Part shown: one piece after another, positions 45,494-54,652 of the stretch
How positions within the stretch are numbered: position 1 is the first letter of the stretch
Layout of the letters: every line of letters begins with the position of its first letter
Origin: Pseudomonas sp. BCA17
Lineage (GTDB): Bacteria; Pseudomonadota; Gammaproteobacteria; Pseudomonadales; Pseudomonadaceae
DNA length: 64,000 bases
NCBI RefSeq assembly: GCF_004519405.1
Contig: NZ_SGWI01000001.1
Span: 1,178,001 to 1,242,000, forward strand
Direction of reading: 5' to 3'
Position numbers and translations under genes: made by a program
The notes under the pieces: model-generated
What the model was told of the DNA's origin: nothing
Database searches by the model: none
The model's input: only the letters and a program-made list of their open reading frames with translations

Positions 45494-46351
45494 ATGGGCG
45501 AAGTGGTTCTGGCAGCGAAGATCTGTCATGTGCCGTCGATGTACCTGTCGGAACTGCCCGGCAAACATCATGGCTGTCGCGAAGCGGCGATTGCCGGGCA
45601 TAAGGAAATCGGCCGTCGTGCGCGAGCGTTGGGCGCCGACACCGCAGTGGTGTTCGACGTGCACTGGCTGGTCAACAGTGGGTATCACGTCAACTGCGGC
45701 GAACAGTTCCAGGGCACCTACACCAGTAACGAGCTGCCGCACTTCATCAAGAACATGGAGTACGCCTACCCCGGCTGCCCCGAGTTGGGCGAACTGATCG
45801 CCGCCGAGGCCAACCTGGCCGGTGTGCGCAGCATGGCCCACAACATCCCGAGCCTGGAGCTGGAATACGGCACGCTGGTGCCCATGCGCTACATGCACAT
45901 GGGCGTGCCGGATGATGAGAAATTCAAGGTCATTTCCATCGCCGCCTGGTGCGCCTGGCACCGTCTGGAAGACAGCTTCACGTTCGGCGCCGCCGTACGC
46001 CGAGCCATCGAAAAGAGTGACCGCAAGGTACTGGTACTGGCCTCCGGCTCGCTATCCCACCGCTTCTCGGACGACCGCGAGGCCGAAGCGAATATCCACA
46101 ACTGGACCCGCGAATTCGACAAGCAGATGGACCTGCACGTGGTGGATATGTGGCAGCAAGGCCGTTTCAAGGAGTTCTGCGCGATGTTGCCGGACTACGC
46201 CGAGCACTGTTTTGGTGAAGGCAAGATGCATGACACCGCCATGCTCCTCGGCCTGCTGGGCGGGCCCGAATATGCCCAGCCCGCCGAGATCATCACGCCC
46301 CCGTTCGGCAGCTCGGGCACCGGCCAGATCAACGCGATTTTCCCGCTGTAA
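45494..46351 (+). CDS. hpaD: Homoprotocatechuate 2,3-dioxygenase (3,4-dihydroxyphenylacetate 2,3-dioxygenase)
   Basis: A 285-residue class III (LigB-type) extradiol dioxygenase that opens the homoprotocatechuate ring at the 2,3 bond with Fe(II). Metal-ligand-type histidines are seen in AKICHVPSM and VFDVHWLVNS, and the second-sphere region includes SGSLSHRFSD. The start follows AGGAGAATCATC. Fourth gene of the operon. Confidence 0.93.
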   Translation: MGEVVLAAKICHVPSMYLSELPGKHHGCREAAIAGHKEIGRRARALGADTAVVFDVHWLVNSGYHVNCGEQFQGTYTSNELPHFIKNMEYAYPGCPELGELIAAEANLAGVRSMAHNIPSLELEYGTLVPMRYMHMGVPDDEKFKVISIAAWCAWHRLEDSFTFGAAVRRAIEKSDRKVLVLASGSLSHRFSDDREAEANIHNWTREFDKQMDLHVVDMWQQGRFKEFCAMLPDYAEHCFGEGKMHDTAMLLGLLGGPEYAQPAEIITPPFGSSGTGQINAIFPL

Positions 46352-46366
46352 ACCTGGGAGAAACCC

Positions 46367-46759
46367 ATGCCGCACTTTATCGTCGAGTACACCGACAACA
46401 TCGAACAACAGGCCGACCTGCCCGGTTTGTTTGAACAGGTCCACCGCGTGCTGGGAGACAGTGGCGTGTTTCCCCTCGGCGGTATCCGCAGCCGTGGCGT
46501 GCGCCTGGACACCTGGCGCATGGCCGATGGCAAGCACGACTACGCCTTTGTGCACATGACGCTCAAGGTTGGCCACGGCCGCGACCTGGCCACGCGCCAG
46601 GCGGTAGCCGAAGCGGTGTTCGCGCTGATCACCACGCACTTCGCCGAGTTGCAGGCGCAGCGCCTGCTGGCGCTGTCGTTCGAGATGGTCGAGCTGCACC
46701 CACAGCTCAACTTCAAGCAGAACAACGTGCATGCGTTTCTGAACAATCCGGCGAACTGA
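46367..46759 (+). CDS. hpaF: 5-Carboxymethyl-2-hydroxymuconate delta-isomerase
   Basis: A 130-residue member of the tautomerase superfamily (CHMI). After Met removal the chain starts PHFIVEYTDN, giving the N-terminal proline that acts as the catalytic base. The start follows GGGAG. It isomerises the dehydrogenase product before decarboxylation by HpaG1/G2. Last gene of the operon; a REPIN follows and separates it from hpaX. Confidence 0.92.
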   Translation: MPHFIVEYTDNIEQQADLPGLFEQVHRVLGDSGVFPLGGIRSRGVRLDTWRMADGKHDYAFVHMTLKVGHGRDLATRQAVAEAVFALITTHFAELQAQRLLALSFEMVELHPQLNFKQNNVHAFLNNPAN

Positions 46760-46776
46760 AACGGACGCAGTCCTTG

Positions 46777-46872
46777 CAGGAGCGAGCTTGCTCGCGAAGA
46801 TCCCACACGCACCGTGGGTAACCAAAGGCGCTGCGTTTTCGTTGACGTTTTTCGCGAGCAAGCTCGCTCCTA
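46777..46872. repeat. REPIN of a second sequence type
   Basis: Inverted arms of 22 bases containing GGAGCGAGCTTGCTCGCGAA and its complement enclose about 50 bases between hpaF and hpaX. The core GCGAGCAAGCTCGC differs from the GGGAGCAAGCTCCC type seen elsewhere in the window, so it belongs to another REP group. Confidence 0.85.
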
Positions 46873-46892
46873 ACAACAAAAAGTACACCATC

Positions 46893-48197
46893 ATGAGCAC
46901 AGCCCAAACCACTGCCAGCCGCGTACTGGCCGAGCACGATCGCACCCATCGTTCAGTCACCTGGCACCTGATGCCGCTTCTGCTGGTGTGTTATCTGTTC
47001 GCCCATCTGGACCGCATCAACATCGGCTTCGCCAAGATGCAGATGAGCAGCGACCTGCACTTCAGCGATACGGTCTATGGCTTCGGCGCGGGGCTGTTCT
47101 TCATCGCCTACGCGCTGTTCGGCGTGCCGAGCAACATGGCGCTGGACAGGGTCGGGCCCAGGCGCTGGATCGCCAGCCTGATGGTGGTGTGGGGCTTATT
47201 GTCCACCGGCATGTTGTGGGTCGAGAGTGCGCGCGGCTTCTACGTGCTGCGCTTCTTGCTGGGGGTGGCCGAGGCTGGGTTTTTCCCGGGCATCCTGGTG
47301 TTTCTCAACCGCTGGTACCCGGCCCGCCGTCGCGCCCAGGTCACCGCGCTGTTCGCTATCGCCGTGCCCATGGCCGGGGTGCTGGGCGGCCCCCTGTCCG
47401 GGGCGATTCTCGAACACTTCCATGATGCAGGCGGCCTGCGTGGCTGGCAGTGGATGTTCCTCATCGAGGGTGCGCCGGTGGTGCTGCTGGGGCTGGTGGT
47501 GCTCAAGGGGCTGCCGGACGGTTTCGACTCGGTGCGCTGGCTGACCGCCGAACAAAAGCAGCAGTTGCGCGCCCAACTGAACAGCGAAGAACAACGCAAG
47601 ACCATCACCTCATTCGGCGGCATCCTGCGCGATCCGCAAGTGTGGCTGCTGGTCGCGGTGTACTTTGCGGTGATGCTCGCAGTGAACACCCTCGCGTTCT
47701 GGATGCCCACCCTGATCCATGGCGCCGGCATCGGCCGCGACAGCCAAATTGGCCTGCTCAGTGCCGTGCCGTACCTGGCCGGCTGCTGCTTTATGATCGG
47801 CTGCGGGCGTTCTTCCGACCGCCATCGCGAACGCCGCTGGCACCTGTGTGTGCCATTGCTGATGGCCGCCGTCGGCATTGCCGTGGCAGGCCTGGCGCCA
47901 GGCAATCCATTGCTGGTGATGGGCGGGCTGGTGGTGGCCGGCATGGGCGCCAGTGCGGCCCTGCCGATGTTCTGGCAACTGCCGCCGGCGTTTCTATCCA
48001 ACACCACCCAGGCTGCCGGCATCGCCATGATCAGTTCGTTCGGCAGCGTCGCCGCATTTCTCGCGCCGTACCTGATCGGCTGGATGCGCGACGCCACCCA
48101 AAGCGCCAGCCTGGCCCTGTATGTCCTTGCCCTGTTTATCGCCCTCGGCGGCCTGCTGGTGCTACGCACACACGCCGCCATCGTCAACCCACACTAG
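46893..48197 (+). CDS. hpaX: 4-Hydroxyphenylacetate permease, major facilitator superfamily
   Basis: A 434-residue twelve-helix transporter of the anion:cation symporter family. [18 protein letters not shown] in the first loop and [21 protein letters not shown] in the middle are typical. E. coli HpaX imports 4-hydroxyphenylacetate; the location between hpaF and hpaH supports that here. The upstream frame runs through the REPIN, so the ATG shown is the likely start even though its ribosome site is weak. The hpaH gene starts 11 bases after its stop. Confidence 0.88.
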   Translation: MSTAQTTASRVLAEHDRTHRSVTWHLMPLLLVCYLFAHLDRINIGFAKMQMSSDLHFSDTVYGFGAGLFFIAYALFGVPSNMALDRVGPRRWIASLMVVWGLLSTGMLWVESARGFYVLRFLLGVAEAGFFPGILVFLNRWYPARRRAQVTALFAIAVPMAGVLGGPLSGAILEHFHDAGGLRGWQWMFLIEGAPVVLLGLVVLKGLPDGFDSVRWLTAEQKQQLRAQLNSEEQRKTITSFGGILRDPQVWLLVAVYFAVMLAVNTLAFWMPTLIHGAGIGRDSQIGLLSAVPYLAGCCFMIGCGRSSDRHRERRWHLCVPLLMAAVGIAVAGLAPGNPLLVMGGLVVAGMGASAALPMFWQLPPAFLSNTTQAAGIAMISSFGSVAAFLAPYLIGWMRDATQSASLALYVLALFIALGGLLVLRTHAAIVNPH

Positions 48198-48208
48198 AGA
48201 TTGTTGCC

Positions 48209-49012
48209 ATGCTCGACTCCCAGCAAATCCTTGAAGCGGCCGCCCGCCTGGACCGCGCCGAACACAGCCGTGAACAAGTGCGCCAGTTTTCCCTCGACTA
48301 CCCGGACATCACGCTCGAGGACGCCTATGCGATCCAGCGCGCCTGGGTCGCCCAGAAGATCAAGGACGGGCGCACCTTGAAAGGCCACAAGATCGGCCTG
48401 ACCTCGCGGGCCATGCAGGTGTCGTCGAACATCACCGAACCCGACTACGGCGCGCTGCTCGATGACATGTTTTTCGACGAAGGCAGCGACATCCCCTTCG
48501 ATCGCTTCATCGTGCCAAGGGTGGAAGTGGAGCTGGCTTTCATCCTCGGCAAGCCCCTCAAAGGCCCGAACTGCACAGTGTTCGATGTACTCGACGCCAC
48601 CGAATGGGTGATCCCGGCGCTGGAGATCATCGATGCCCGCATCCAGCAGGTCGACCCGCAGACCCGCGCGACCCGCAAGGTGTTCGACACCATCTCCGAC
48701 AACGCTGCGAATGCCGGTGTGGTGCTGGGCGGTCGCGCCGTGCGCCCCACCGAGATCGACCTGCGCAAGGTGCCGGCGGTGCTGTACCGCAATGGAGTGA
48801 TCGAGGAGTCCGGCGTCTCCGCGGCGGTGCTCAACCACCCGGCCAAGGGTGTGGCGTGGCTGGCCAACAAACTGGCGCCGTATGACGTCACGTTGCTGCC
48901 GGGGCAAGTCATCCTCGGTGGCTCCTTCACCCGGCCGGTGGCGGCCAACCCTGGCGATACCTTTCATGTCGACTACGACCTGCTCGGGTCGATTGCCTGC
49001 CGCTTCGTCTAA
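48209..49012 (+). CDS. hpaH: 2-Oxohept-4-ene-1,7-dioate hydratase
   Basis: A 267-residue hydratase of the HpaH/MhpD family, with [28 protein letters not shown] and [15 protein letters not shown] (metal-binding acidic residues). It adds water to the open-chain dienoate to form 4-hydroxy-2-oxoheptanedioate. Paired with hpaI 16 bases downstream. Confidence 0.93.
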   Translation: MLDSQQILEAAARLDRAEHSREQVRQFSLDYPDITLEDAYAIQRAWVAQKIKDGRTLKGHKIGLTSRAMQVSSNITEPDYGALLDDMFFDEGSDIPFDRFIVPRVEVELAFILGKPLKGPNCTVFDVLDATEWVIPALEIIDARIQQVDPQTRATRKVFDTISDNAANAGVVLGGRAVRPTEIDLRKVPAVLYRNGVIEESGVSAAVLNHPAKGVAWLANKLAPYDVTLLPGQVILGGSFTRPVAANPGDTFHVDYDLLGSIACRFV

Positions 49013-49028
49013 GCCCTGGAGGATTGCC

Positions 49029-49829
49029 ATGGACATGCCCGTCAACCGCTTCAAACAACGCTTGCTCAACGGCGAAGTACAGATCGGCCTGTGGCTCGGC
49101 CTTGCACACGCCTACTGCGCGGAACTGGCCGCCAACGCCGGTTTCGACTGGCTGTTGATCGACGGCGAACACGCGCCCAACCAGTTGCAAGGCCTGCTCG
49201 GGCAGTTGCAGGCCGTGGCGCCCTACCCCAGCCAGGCGCTGATTCGCCCGGTGATCGGCGACAGCGCGCTGATCAAGCAACTGCTGGATATCGGCGCCCA
49301 GACCTTGCTGGTGCCGATGGTGGAAAGTGCCGCCCAAGCCCACGATCTGGTGCGCGCCATGCGTTATCCGCCTGCGGGTATCCGTGGCGTCGGCAGTGCC
49401 TTGGCCCGCGCCTCGCGCTGGAACAGCATTTCCGGTTATCTCGACCAGGCCGATGAACAGATGTGCCTGCTGGTGCAGATTGAAAATCGCGAAGGCTTGG
49501 CCAATCTGGAGGCCATAACGGCGGTCGACGGCGTCGACGGTGTGTTCATCGGGCCGGCAGATTTGAGTGCGTCCATGGGACATCGAGGTAATCCCGGGCA
49601 TCCCGACGTGCAGGCGGCGATAGAAACCGCCATCCGGCGCATCGTGCAGTCGGGCAAGGCGGCAGGCATCTTGAGTGCCGATGAAACGCTTGCTCGACGC
49701 TATATCGAACTGGGTGCAACGTTTGTGGCAGTGGGCGTGGATACCACGGTGTTGATGCGCGGGCTGCAGGCCCTGGCGGGGAAGTTCAAGGGTATTCCAG
49801 AGCCTGCAACCACTGGTGGGGTGTACTGA
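49029..49829 (+). CDS. hpaI: 4-Hydroxy-2-oxoheptanedioate aldolase
   Basis: A 266-residue class II metal-dependent aldolase of the HpcH/HpaI family: [40 protein letters not shown] and [15 protein letters not shown]. It splits the hydratase product into pyruvate and succinate semialdehyde, the last step of the meta pathway. Start ATG after GGAGG. Confidence 0.94.
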   Translation: MDMPVNRFKQRLLNGEVQIGLWLGLAHAYCAELAANAGFDWLLIDGEHAPNQLQGLLGQLQAVAPYPSQALIRPVIGDSALIKQLLDIGAQTLLVPMVESAAQAHDLVRAMRYPPAGIRGVGSALARASRWNSISGYLDQADEQMCLLVQIENREGLANLEAITAVDGVDGVFIGPADLSASMGHRGNPGHPDVQAAIETAIRRIVQSGKAAGILSADETLARRYIELGATFVAVGVDTTVLMRGLQALAGKFKGIPEPATTGGVY

Positions 49830-49856
49830 AATCGCACGTTCGGATGTGGCGGTGAC

Positions 49857-50279
49857 TCAGCGCTTGATGTTCTTCAAGTCTTCCAGCAGGCCCAGCAGGG
49901 CATCGAACTTCTCTTCGCCCAACTGATCCTGCAAGCGCTGGTAGTTGGCTTCCATGCAATGGCTCATCGATTCGAAACTCGCCCTGCCCTTGTCGGCCAG
50001 CGTCACCAACACGCGGCGCTGGTCCTGCTCGGCTTTGCGTCGGTGCACCATGCCGGCGGCTTCCATGCGCACCAGCACGCCGGTCATGCTCGGCTTGAGG
50101 ATGCAGGCCAGTTCCGCCAACTGGTAAATCTCCAGCTCACCGTACTGTTCAAGGATGCGGATGATCCGCCATTGCTGTTCGGTCAGGCCGTGTTCATTCA
50201 ACGACGGGCGGAAGAAACTCATCGCGGCTTCGCGGGCTTGCAGCAGGGTCAAGGTCAGGGACTGGCGAGGTTTGGACAT
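49857..50279 (-). CDS. hpaR: MarR-family repressor of the homoprotocatechuate operon
   Basis: A 140-residue MarR protein closely matching HpaR (LTLLQAREAAMSFFRPSL, HGLTEQQWRIIRIL, ILKPSMTGVLVRMEAAG). In E. coli HpaR represses hpaG-type operons and is relieved by hydroxyphenylacetates. The ATG gives MSKPRQS; a GTG five codons upstream is an alternative. An exact GTTAA-N4-TTAAC palindrome lies 25 bases before the start, consistent with autoregulation. It is divergent from the amine oxidase operon. Confidence 0.9.
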   Translation of the reverse strand: MSKPRQSLTLTLLQAREAAMSFFRPSLNEHGLTEQQWRIIRILEQYGELEIYQLAELACILKPSMTGVLVRMEAAGMVHRRKAEQDQRRVLVTLADKGRASFESMSHCMEANYQRLQDQLGEEKFDALLGLLEDLKNIKR

Positions 50280-50304
50280 AGGGATCAGGGTCACGAGGTA
50301 TTTA

Positions 50305-50318
50305 GTTAATAATTTAAC
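50305..50318. promoter_or_regulatory. Palindrome before hpaR, likely HpaR operator
   Basis: GTTAATAATTTAAC is an exact GTTAA-N4-TTAAC palindrome between hpaR and the divergent tynA-like gene, close to the hpaR start. It is the same form as the hpaG1 copy at 42494. Confidence 0.6.
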
Positions 50319-50486
50319 GAAACTCTAGCATTCCCTGCCAGTGAGAGCGCTATAACTTGTTGAGCGCACTGCCCGTGGCGCTCTGAATCAAATGCACGGG
50401 CACGCAGCGTCAAGACTTCCATCCCGTCAGGGCCCTTAATGGAGGCATCCGCTTCAGAGCCTTCCTTCACCTTTTCAGGCTGCGCC

Positions 50487-51785
50487 ATGATCAACATCGA
50501 AACTCCCACGTATTACACCGCCACCAAGAAATACAACCTCAGCTTCCCCACCCTGGAACAGGACATCGAAGCCGATGTGGTGGTGATCGGCGGTGGTTTT
50601 TCCGGCATCAACACGGCCCTGGAATTGGCGGAAAAAGGCATTACTGACATTGTGGTGCTGGAGGCACGCTACCTGGGCTTCGGCGGCACCGGCCGCAACG
50701 GCGGGCAGATCATGGCAGGTATCGGCCATGACTTGGAGAAGATCAAGAAAGACGTCGGCGAGGACGGCCTGCGCCAGGTGTTCGAGATCAGCGACCTGGG
50801 CGCCGACATCATCAAGAACCGCATCGCCAAGTACAACATCGATGCAGACTTCTGCCACGGCTACGGCTACATGGGCTTCAACGCCCGCCAGGAAAAAACC
50901 CTGCGCGCCTGGGAAAAAGACTTCAAATCGATCAACAGCCAGCACGAAATCCGCTTTCTCGGCGGCAGCGATGTGCAACAGATCATCGGCTCCAACGCCT
51001 ATACCAGCGCCCTGCTGCACATGGGCGGCGGGCATGTGCACTCGCTGAACCTGCTGCTGGGCGAAGCCACCGCCCTGGCCAGCCACGGCGTACGGATTTT
51101 CGAGAACAGCCCCGCGCTGGAAGTCAGTTACGGCGAGCGCATCACCGTGCGTACCGGGCGCGGTTCGGTGCGCGCCAGCAAGTTGTTGTGGGCCTGCGAC
51201 AGCTTCCTCAACAAACTCGAACCGGAGCTGCACCGCTCGACCATCAACACCTACGCGTTCCAGATGATGACCGAGCCGTTGTCCGAAGAGCTGATCCAGC
51301 GCATCAGCCCGATTCGCGGAGCCTACAGCGACATTCGCCCGGTGATCGATTACTACCGCGTGACCAACGAGAACCGCCTGCTGTTCGGCGCCGCGACGCC
51401 TCTGGTGGAGCATATTCCCGGCGACCTCAAGGCCTGGAACCGCCACCTGATGCTGAAGATTTTCCCCTACCTCAAAGACGTAAAGATCGACCTGGCCTGG
51501 GGCGGCCCGATGGCGTGCAGCCCCAATCTGTTCCCGCAGATCGGCACCCTGCCGGGCCGCAGCAATGCGTTTTTCGTGCAGGGCTACTCAGGCTTTGGCG
51601 TGACCCCCAGCCACATCATCTGCAAGGTCCTGGCCGAAGGCATGAGCGAAGGCTCGGCGCGCTATGACCTGGTCAGCTCCATTCATCGCCCGACCATTAT
51701 CGGCAAGGACGCCATCCGCCCGTTGCTGCTGACGGCGGGCAAATCCTGGCACCAACTTTCCGGTTACTGGAACGGGCGCCGCTAA
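50487..51785 (+). CDS. tynA: FAD-dependent amine oxidase (DAO/PuuB-like), probably for tyramine and dopamine
   Basis: A 432-residue flavoprotein of the D-amino-acid-oxidase superfamily. The FAD site DVVVIGGGFSGINTALELA starts near residue 31, followed by LGFGGTGRNGGQIMAG, and GYSGFGVTPSHI lies near the C-terminus. Its closest named relatives are PuuB-type gamma-glutamylputrescine oxidases. The place beside hpaR and the aromatic catabolic genes suggests that it converts tyramine or dopamine to the hydroxyphenylacetaldehyde, replacing the copper oxidase TynA of E. coli. It leads a five-gene operon of the same order as I recall for tynABFEC of P. putida U; the symbol is transferred on that basis. 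Confidence 0.72.
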   Translation: MINIETPTYYTATKKYNLSFPTLEQDIEADVVVIGGGFSGINTALELAEKGITDIVVLEARYLGFGGTGRNGGQIMAGIGHDLEKIKKDVGEDGLRQVFEISDLGADIIKNRIAKYNIDADFCHGYGYMGFNARQEKTLRAWEKDFKSINSQHEIRFLGGSDVQQIIGSNAYTSALLHMGGGHVHSLNLLLGEATALASHGVRIFENSPALEVSYGERITVRTGRGSVRASKLLWACDSFLNKLEPELHRSTINTYAFQMMTEPLSEELIQRISPIRGAYSDIRPVIDYYRVTNENRLLFGAATPLVEHIPGDLKAWNRHLMLKIFPYLKDVKIDLAWGGPMACSPNLFPQIGTLPGRSNAFFVQGYSGFGVTPSHIICKVLAEGMSEGSARYDLVSSIHRPTIIGKDAIRPLLLTAGKSWHQLSGYWNGRR

Positions 51786-51813
51786 TCCCCCTTACTCATC
51801 AGGAGCAACTGCC

Positions 51814-52179
51814 ATGACGCTTATCACCCTCAAGCACAACGTCCAGCTGTCGGAACTCGACGCCTGGGGTACCGTGGCCGACCTCGGCTCGCAGATTCTC
51901 GAAGGCGAAGTGCGCGCCTTCGGCAAGATGACGTTTGGCGCGCCCACCGACCCCGTCAGCAGCGCCTATTTCGGCACGACCCAAGGCAAGTTCCGCATGG
52001 TCTACCCGTTCGCCGAACAAGCCACCATCGTGACTGGCGAAGTGGTGCTGACCGATGAATCCACCGGCCAGTCCGCACGCTACAAAGCCGGTGACAGCTG
52101 GTTCGTGACCAAAGGCACGCCGGTATTGTGGGAAGTGGTCAGCGAAAGTTTCGTCAAACACTACTTCGCCGTCGCATAA
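51814..52179 (+). CDS. tynB: Small cupin protein (EutQ/DUF861-like)
   Basis: A 121-residue single-domain cupin: ATIVTGEVVLTDESTG and AGDSWFVTKGTPVLWEVVS fit the two cupin motifs, but most metal-binding histidines are missing, as in DUF861-type proteins. Second gene of the tyn-like operon, 28 bases after the oxidase. Its role is unknown; candidates are binding the reactive aldehyde or imine product or an accessory role for the oxidase. The symbol follows operon order only. Confidence 0.65.
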   Translation: MTLITLKHNVQLSELDAWGTVADLGSQILEGEVRAFGKMTFGAPTDPVSSAYFGTTQGKFRMVYPFAEQATIVTGEVVLTDESTGQSARYKAGDSWFVTKGTPVLWEVVSESFVKHYFAVA

Positions 52180-52191
52180 GGAAGCGTTGCC

Positions 52192-53013
52192 ATGACGAAT
52201 TCTCCGGATTGGATCACCGTGGGCGCGCTGGCCGACGGTTTCGCCCCGCAAGCTTTTATCCTGCCGAACCTGGCCGAGCTGGCCGGCCAGACGTTCACCC
52301 TGCACTTCGCCAATGGCTGGCAGATCGAGCACCGTTTCGAGCAGGAGCGCCTGGCCTGGCACGCCGCCGATGGCCACTCCAGCGGCAGCGCGCCGTACCG
52401 GGCCACCTCGATCCGCCCAGGGCTGTACCTGGTGGACTTCATCAAGCACGAAGCCGGGCAAAGCTGGTCGATCAGCCTGGTGCTGGATGTACCGGCAGCG
52501 TCATTCACTGCCGTGATCGGCAGCCTGCCAAGCCAACAGGAGACCCACGAGGGCCTTTACCATCGGGCCCTGGCCGGCAAGCCGCTGACCTCGGTGCAGG
52601 TTGACTTCCCTCACGGCAGCCTCGACCGTCCCTGGCAGGACGGCCATTGCCTGCACGCCCCTACCGGCGAACTGGTGGGCCTGCGCAATCAGTATCGCTA
52701 CAGCCCCAGCGAGGTCTACGAGCATATCTACCTCAACCAGCGCTTCTACGCGTGGCAATGCCTCAAAGGCGTGGAACAAGGCCTGTGCGACACCGACCGT
52801 TGCCATTACTACAAAATCGCCGAGCAGTTGTACCTGTTTGTATGGCAGGAGAAGATCGTGCCCACCCTCGGCCTGGTGCTGATTGACCTGCAACAGCACC
52901 GCAGCGACGGCAAGATCTTCGGCTATGCCGGGGCGTCGTTCGATGCGCTGTCGAACTTCCCGATCAGCTCGTACTGCCAGGTGCTCAACCGCACGGAGTA
53001 CCCTCGTGACTGA
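52192..53013 (+). CDS. tynF: MoaF-like protein of the monoamine regulon
   Basis: A 273-residue protein resembling MoaF, first described with the monoamine regulon of Klebsiella, despite the molybdenum-cofactor name sometimes given. It has two lipocalin-like halves (about 25-130, 140-270), with FANGWQIEHRFEQERLAWH and LRNQYRYSPSEVYEHIYL as landmarks. No enzymatic motif is evident. The next gene is an SDR, as in the moaEF pairing, and overlaps this gene by eight bases. It probably helps handle a tyramine pathway intermediate. Confidence 0.72.
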   Translation: MTNSPDWITVGALADGFAPQAFILPNLAELAGQTFTLHFANGWQIEHRFEQERLAWHAADGHSSGSAPYRATSIRPGLYLVDFIKHEAGQSWSISLVLDVPAASFTAVIGSLPSQQETHEGLYHRALAGKPLTSVQVDFPHGSLDRPWQDGHCLHAPTGELVGLRNQYRYSPSEVYEHIYLNQRFYAWQCLKGVEQGLCDTDRCHYYKIAEQLYLFVWQEKIVPTLGLVLIDLQQHRSDGKIFGYAGASFDALSNFPISSYCQVLNRTEYPRD

Positions 53014-53806
53014 GCGGCGCACGGTGCTGATCACCGGGGCCGGCACCGGTATCGGTGCCGCATGCGCACGAATGTATGCCGAGGAAGACGCGCGTCTGGT
53101 GCTGGTCGGCCGGCGTCGTGAGCCGCTGGAACAAGTGGCGCGCGATACCGGTGGGCTGATCCTGGTGGGCGACGCTGCCTGCCCGGACGCCTGGGACGGC
53201 TTTATCCGCCAGGTCCGTGAACATTACGGCCGCCTCGATGTGCTGCTGGCCTGTGCCGGTGGCCATGGCCTGGGCAGTGCGACCCACACCAGTCCCGCCA
53301 CCTGGGCAGACGCCCTGCGCAGCAATCTCGACAGCGCGTTCTACAGTGCCCGCGCCTGTTTGCCGCTGCTGCAGGCAAGTGCGGGCAACATCGTACTGAT
53401 CGGCTCCATCGCCTCGCTGGCAGCGGGGCCTGAAGTGTGCGGCTACACCACGACCAAACATGCGTTGCTCGGGCTGAACCGCTCCCTTGCGCGCGATTAC
53501 GGGCCACACGGTGTACGGGTGAACGCGGTGTGCCCGGGCTGGGTTCACACGCCCATGGCCGATGCGGAGATGCTGCCGTTGATGGACGCTTATGGCGAGA
53601 CCTTGCCGCAGGCCTATGCGCGCGTGTGCGCCGACGTGCCTTTGCGACGTGCCGCCCAGCCAGAAGAGATCGCCAAGGTGTGCCGCTTCCTGGCATCCGG
53701 CGATGCCTCGATCATGACCGGCGCCACGGTGGTGGCCGACGGTGGTTCAAGCATCGTGGACGTCCCCACTCTGGCCTTCGCACACCTGGAGACCCACCAT
53801 GAATGA
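53006..53806 (+). CDS. tynE: Short-chain dehydrogenase (MoaE-like)
   Basis: A 266-residue SDR with TGAGTGIGAACARMYA for NAD(P) binding and the catalytic set Ser (LIGSIASLAAG) and Tyr-x3-Lys (YTTTK). The start is a GTG overlapping the MoaF-like gene; the next gene also overlaps it by eight bases. The substrate is unknown; the link to MoaF-type proteins suggests a role in aromatic monoamine use, perhaps on side-chain hydroxylated amines such as octopamine, which is an inference. Confidence 0.72.
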   Translation: MTERRTVLITGAGTGIGAACARMYAEEDARLVLVGRRREPLEQVARDTGGLILVGDAACPDAWDGFIRQVREHYGRLDVLLACAGGHGLGSATHTSPATWADALRSNLDSAFYSARACLPLLQASAGNIVLIGSIASLAAGPEVCGYTTTKHALLGLNRSLARDYGPHGVRVNAVCPGWVHTPMADAEMLPLMDAYGETLPQAYARVCADVPLRRAAQPEEIAKVCRFLASGDASIMTGATVVADGGSSIVDVPTLAFAHLETHHE

Positions 53807-54551
53807 CTTGGAATTCAGCGGGCGCGTGGTGTTGGTCACCGGCGGTGCCCAAGGCATCGGGCGCGGCATCGTCGAGGCATTTGCCCAGCGTGGCGCACGG
53901 GTGGTGATTGCCGACCGCCTGTTGGCGCAGGCCCAGGCAGTAGCCGCAGCGTTGTGCGCGCAGGGTTATTACGTCGAAGCGCTGGGTGTGGACCTGGCAG
54001 AGGCCGAGGCGATATTCGATTGCGTCAAAGGACTGCCTCGGCTGGATACCGTGGTGCACAACGCGGGGTATTTTCCACTGACCGCCCTGCAGGACATCAC
54101 CCCTGCGCTGCTGCAGCGCACTTTGGCGGTCAACCTGTCGGCGCTGTTCTGGCTGACCCAGGCGGCGTTGCCGATGTTCCGCGCACAAGGCCAGGGCTGC
54201 GTGCTGGTAACGTCTTCCGTCACCGGCAACCGGGTCGGTTACCCGGGGCTGAGTCATTACGCGGCGTCCAAGGCCGGGGTCAACGGGTTTATCCGCAATG
54301 CGGCGCTGGAGCTGGCGCCGCTGAATGTGCGGATCAACGGCGTGGAGCCCGGCATGATCGCCACCCCGGCGATGGGCAATCTGGGTGACGCCTCGCTGAC
54401 CGACAGCATCGCCAGCCGCGTGCCCCTGGGGCGGTTGGGCGCGGCGGCGGATATCGCGGGGGCCATGTTGTTTCTCGCATCGGACCTGGCCAGTTACATC
54501 ACCGGGCAAACCCTGGTGGTAGATGGCGGGTCTACCCTGCCTGAAACCTGA
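53799..54551 (+). CDS. tynC: Second short-chain dehydrogenase of the operon
   Basis: A 250-residue SDR with VTGGAQGIGRGIVEAF, NNAG-equivalent VVHNAGYFP, catalytic SSVTGNRVGYPGLSHYAASK and the C-terminal GQTLVVDGGSTLPET. It is distinct from the preceding SDR (different cofactor-loop residues). Last gene of the five-gene operon; a REPIN follows. The order oxidase-cupin-MoaF-SDR-SDR corresponds to tynABFEC. The reaction is unknown. Confidence 0.72.
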   Translation: MNDLEFSGRVVLVTGGAQGIGRGIVEAFAQRGARVVIADRLLAQAQAVAAALCAQGYYVEALGVDLAEAEAIFDCVKGLPRLDTVVHNAGYFPLTALQDITPALLQRTLAVNLSALFWLTQAALPMFRAQGQGCVLVTSSVTGNRVGYPGLSHYAASKAGVNGFIRNAALELAPLNVRINGVEPGMIATPAMGNLGDASLTDSIASRVPLGRLGAAADIAGAMLFLASDLASYITGQTLVVDGGSTLPET

Positions 54552-54564
54552 AACCCGATTCAAA

Positions 54565-54651
54565 TGAGGGAGGGGCTTGCTCCCGATAGCGATGGGTCAG
54601 CTACAGATGTATCAACTGACCCAGCCTCATCGGGAGCAGGCGCCCTCCCAC
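54565..54651. repeat. REPIN with inner palindrome
   Basis: Outer arms (GAGGGAGGGGCTTGCTCCCG and its imperfect complement) enclose TGGGTCAG and CTGACCCA, which are themselves inverted. It lies in the convergent gap between the tyn-like operon and the feaR-like gene. Confidence 0.8.
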
Positions 54652-54652
54652 A

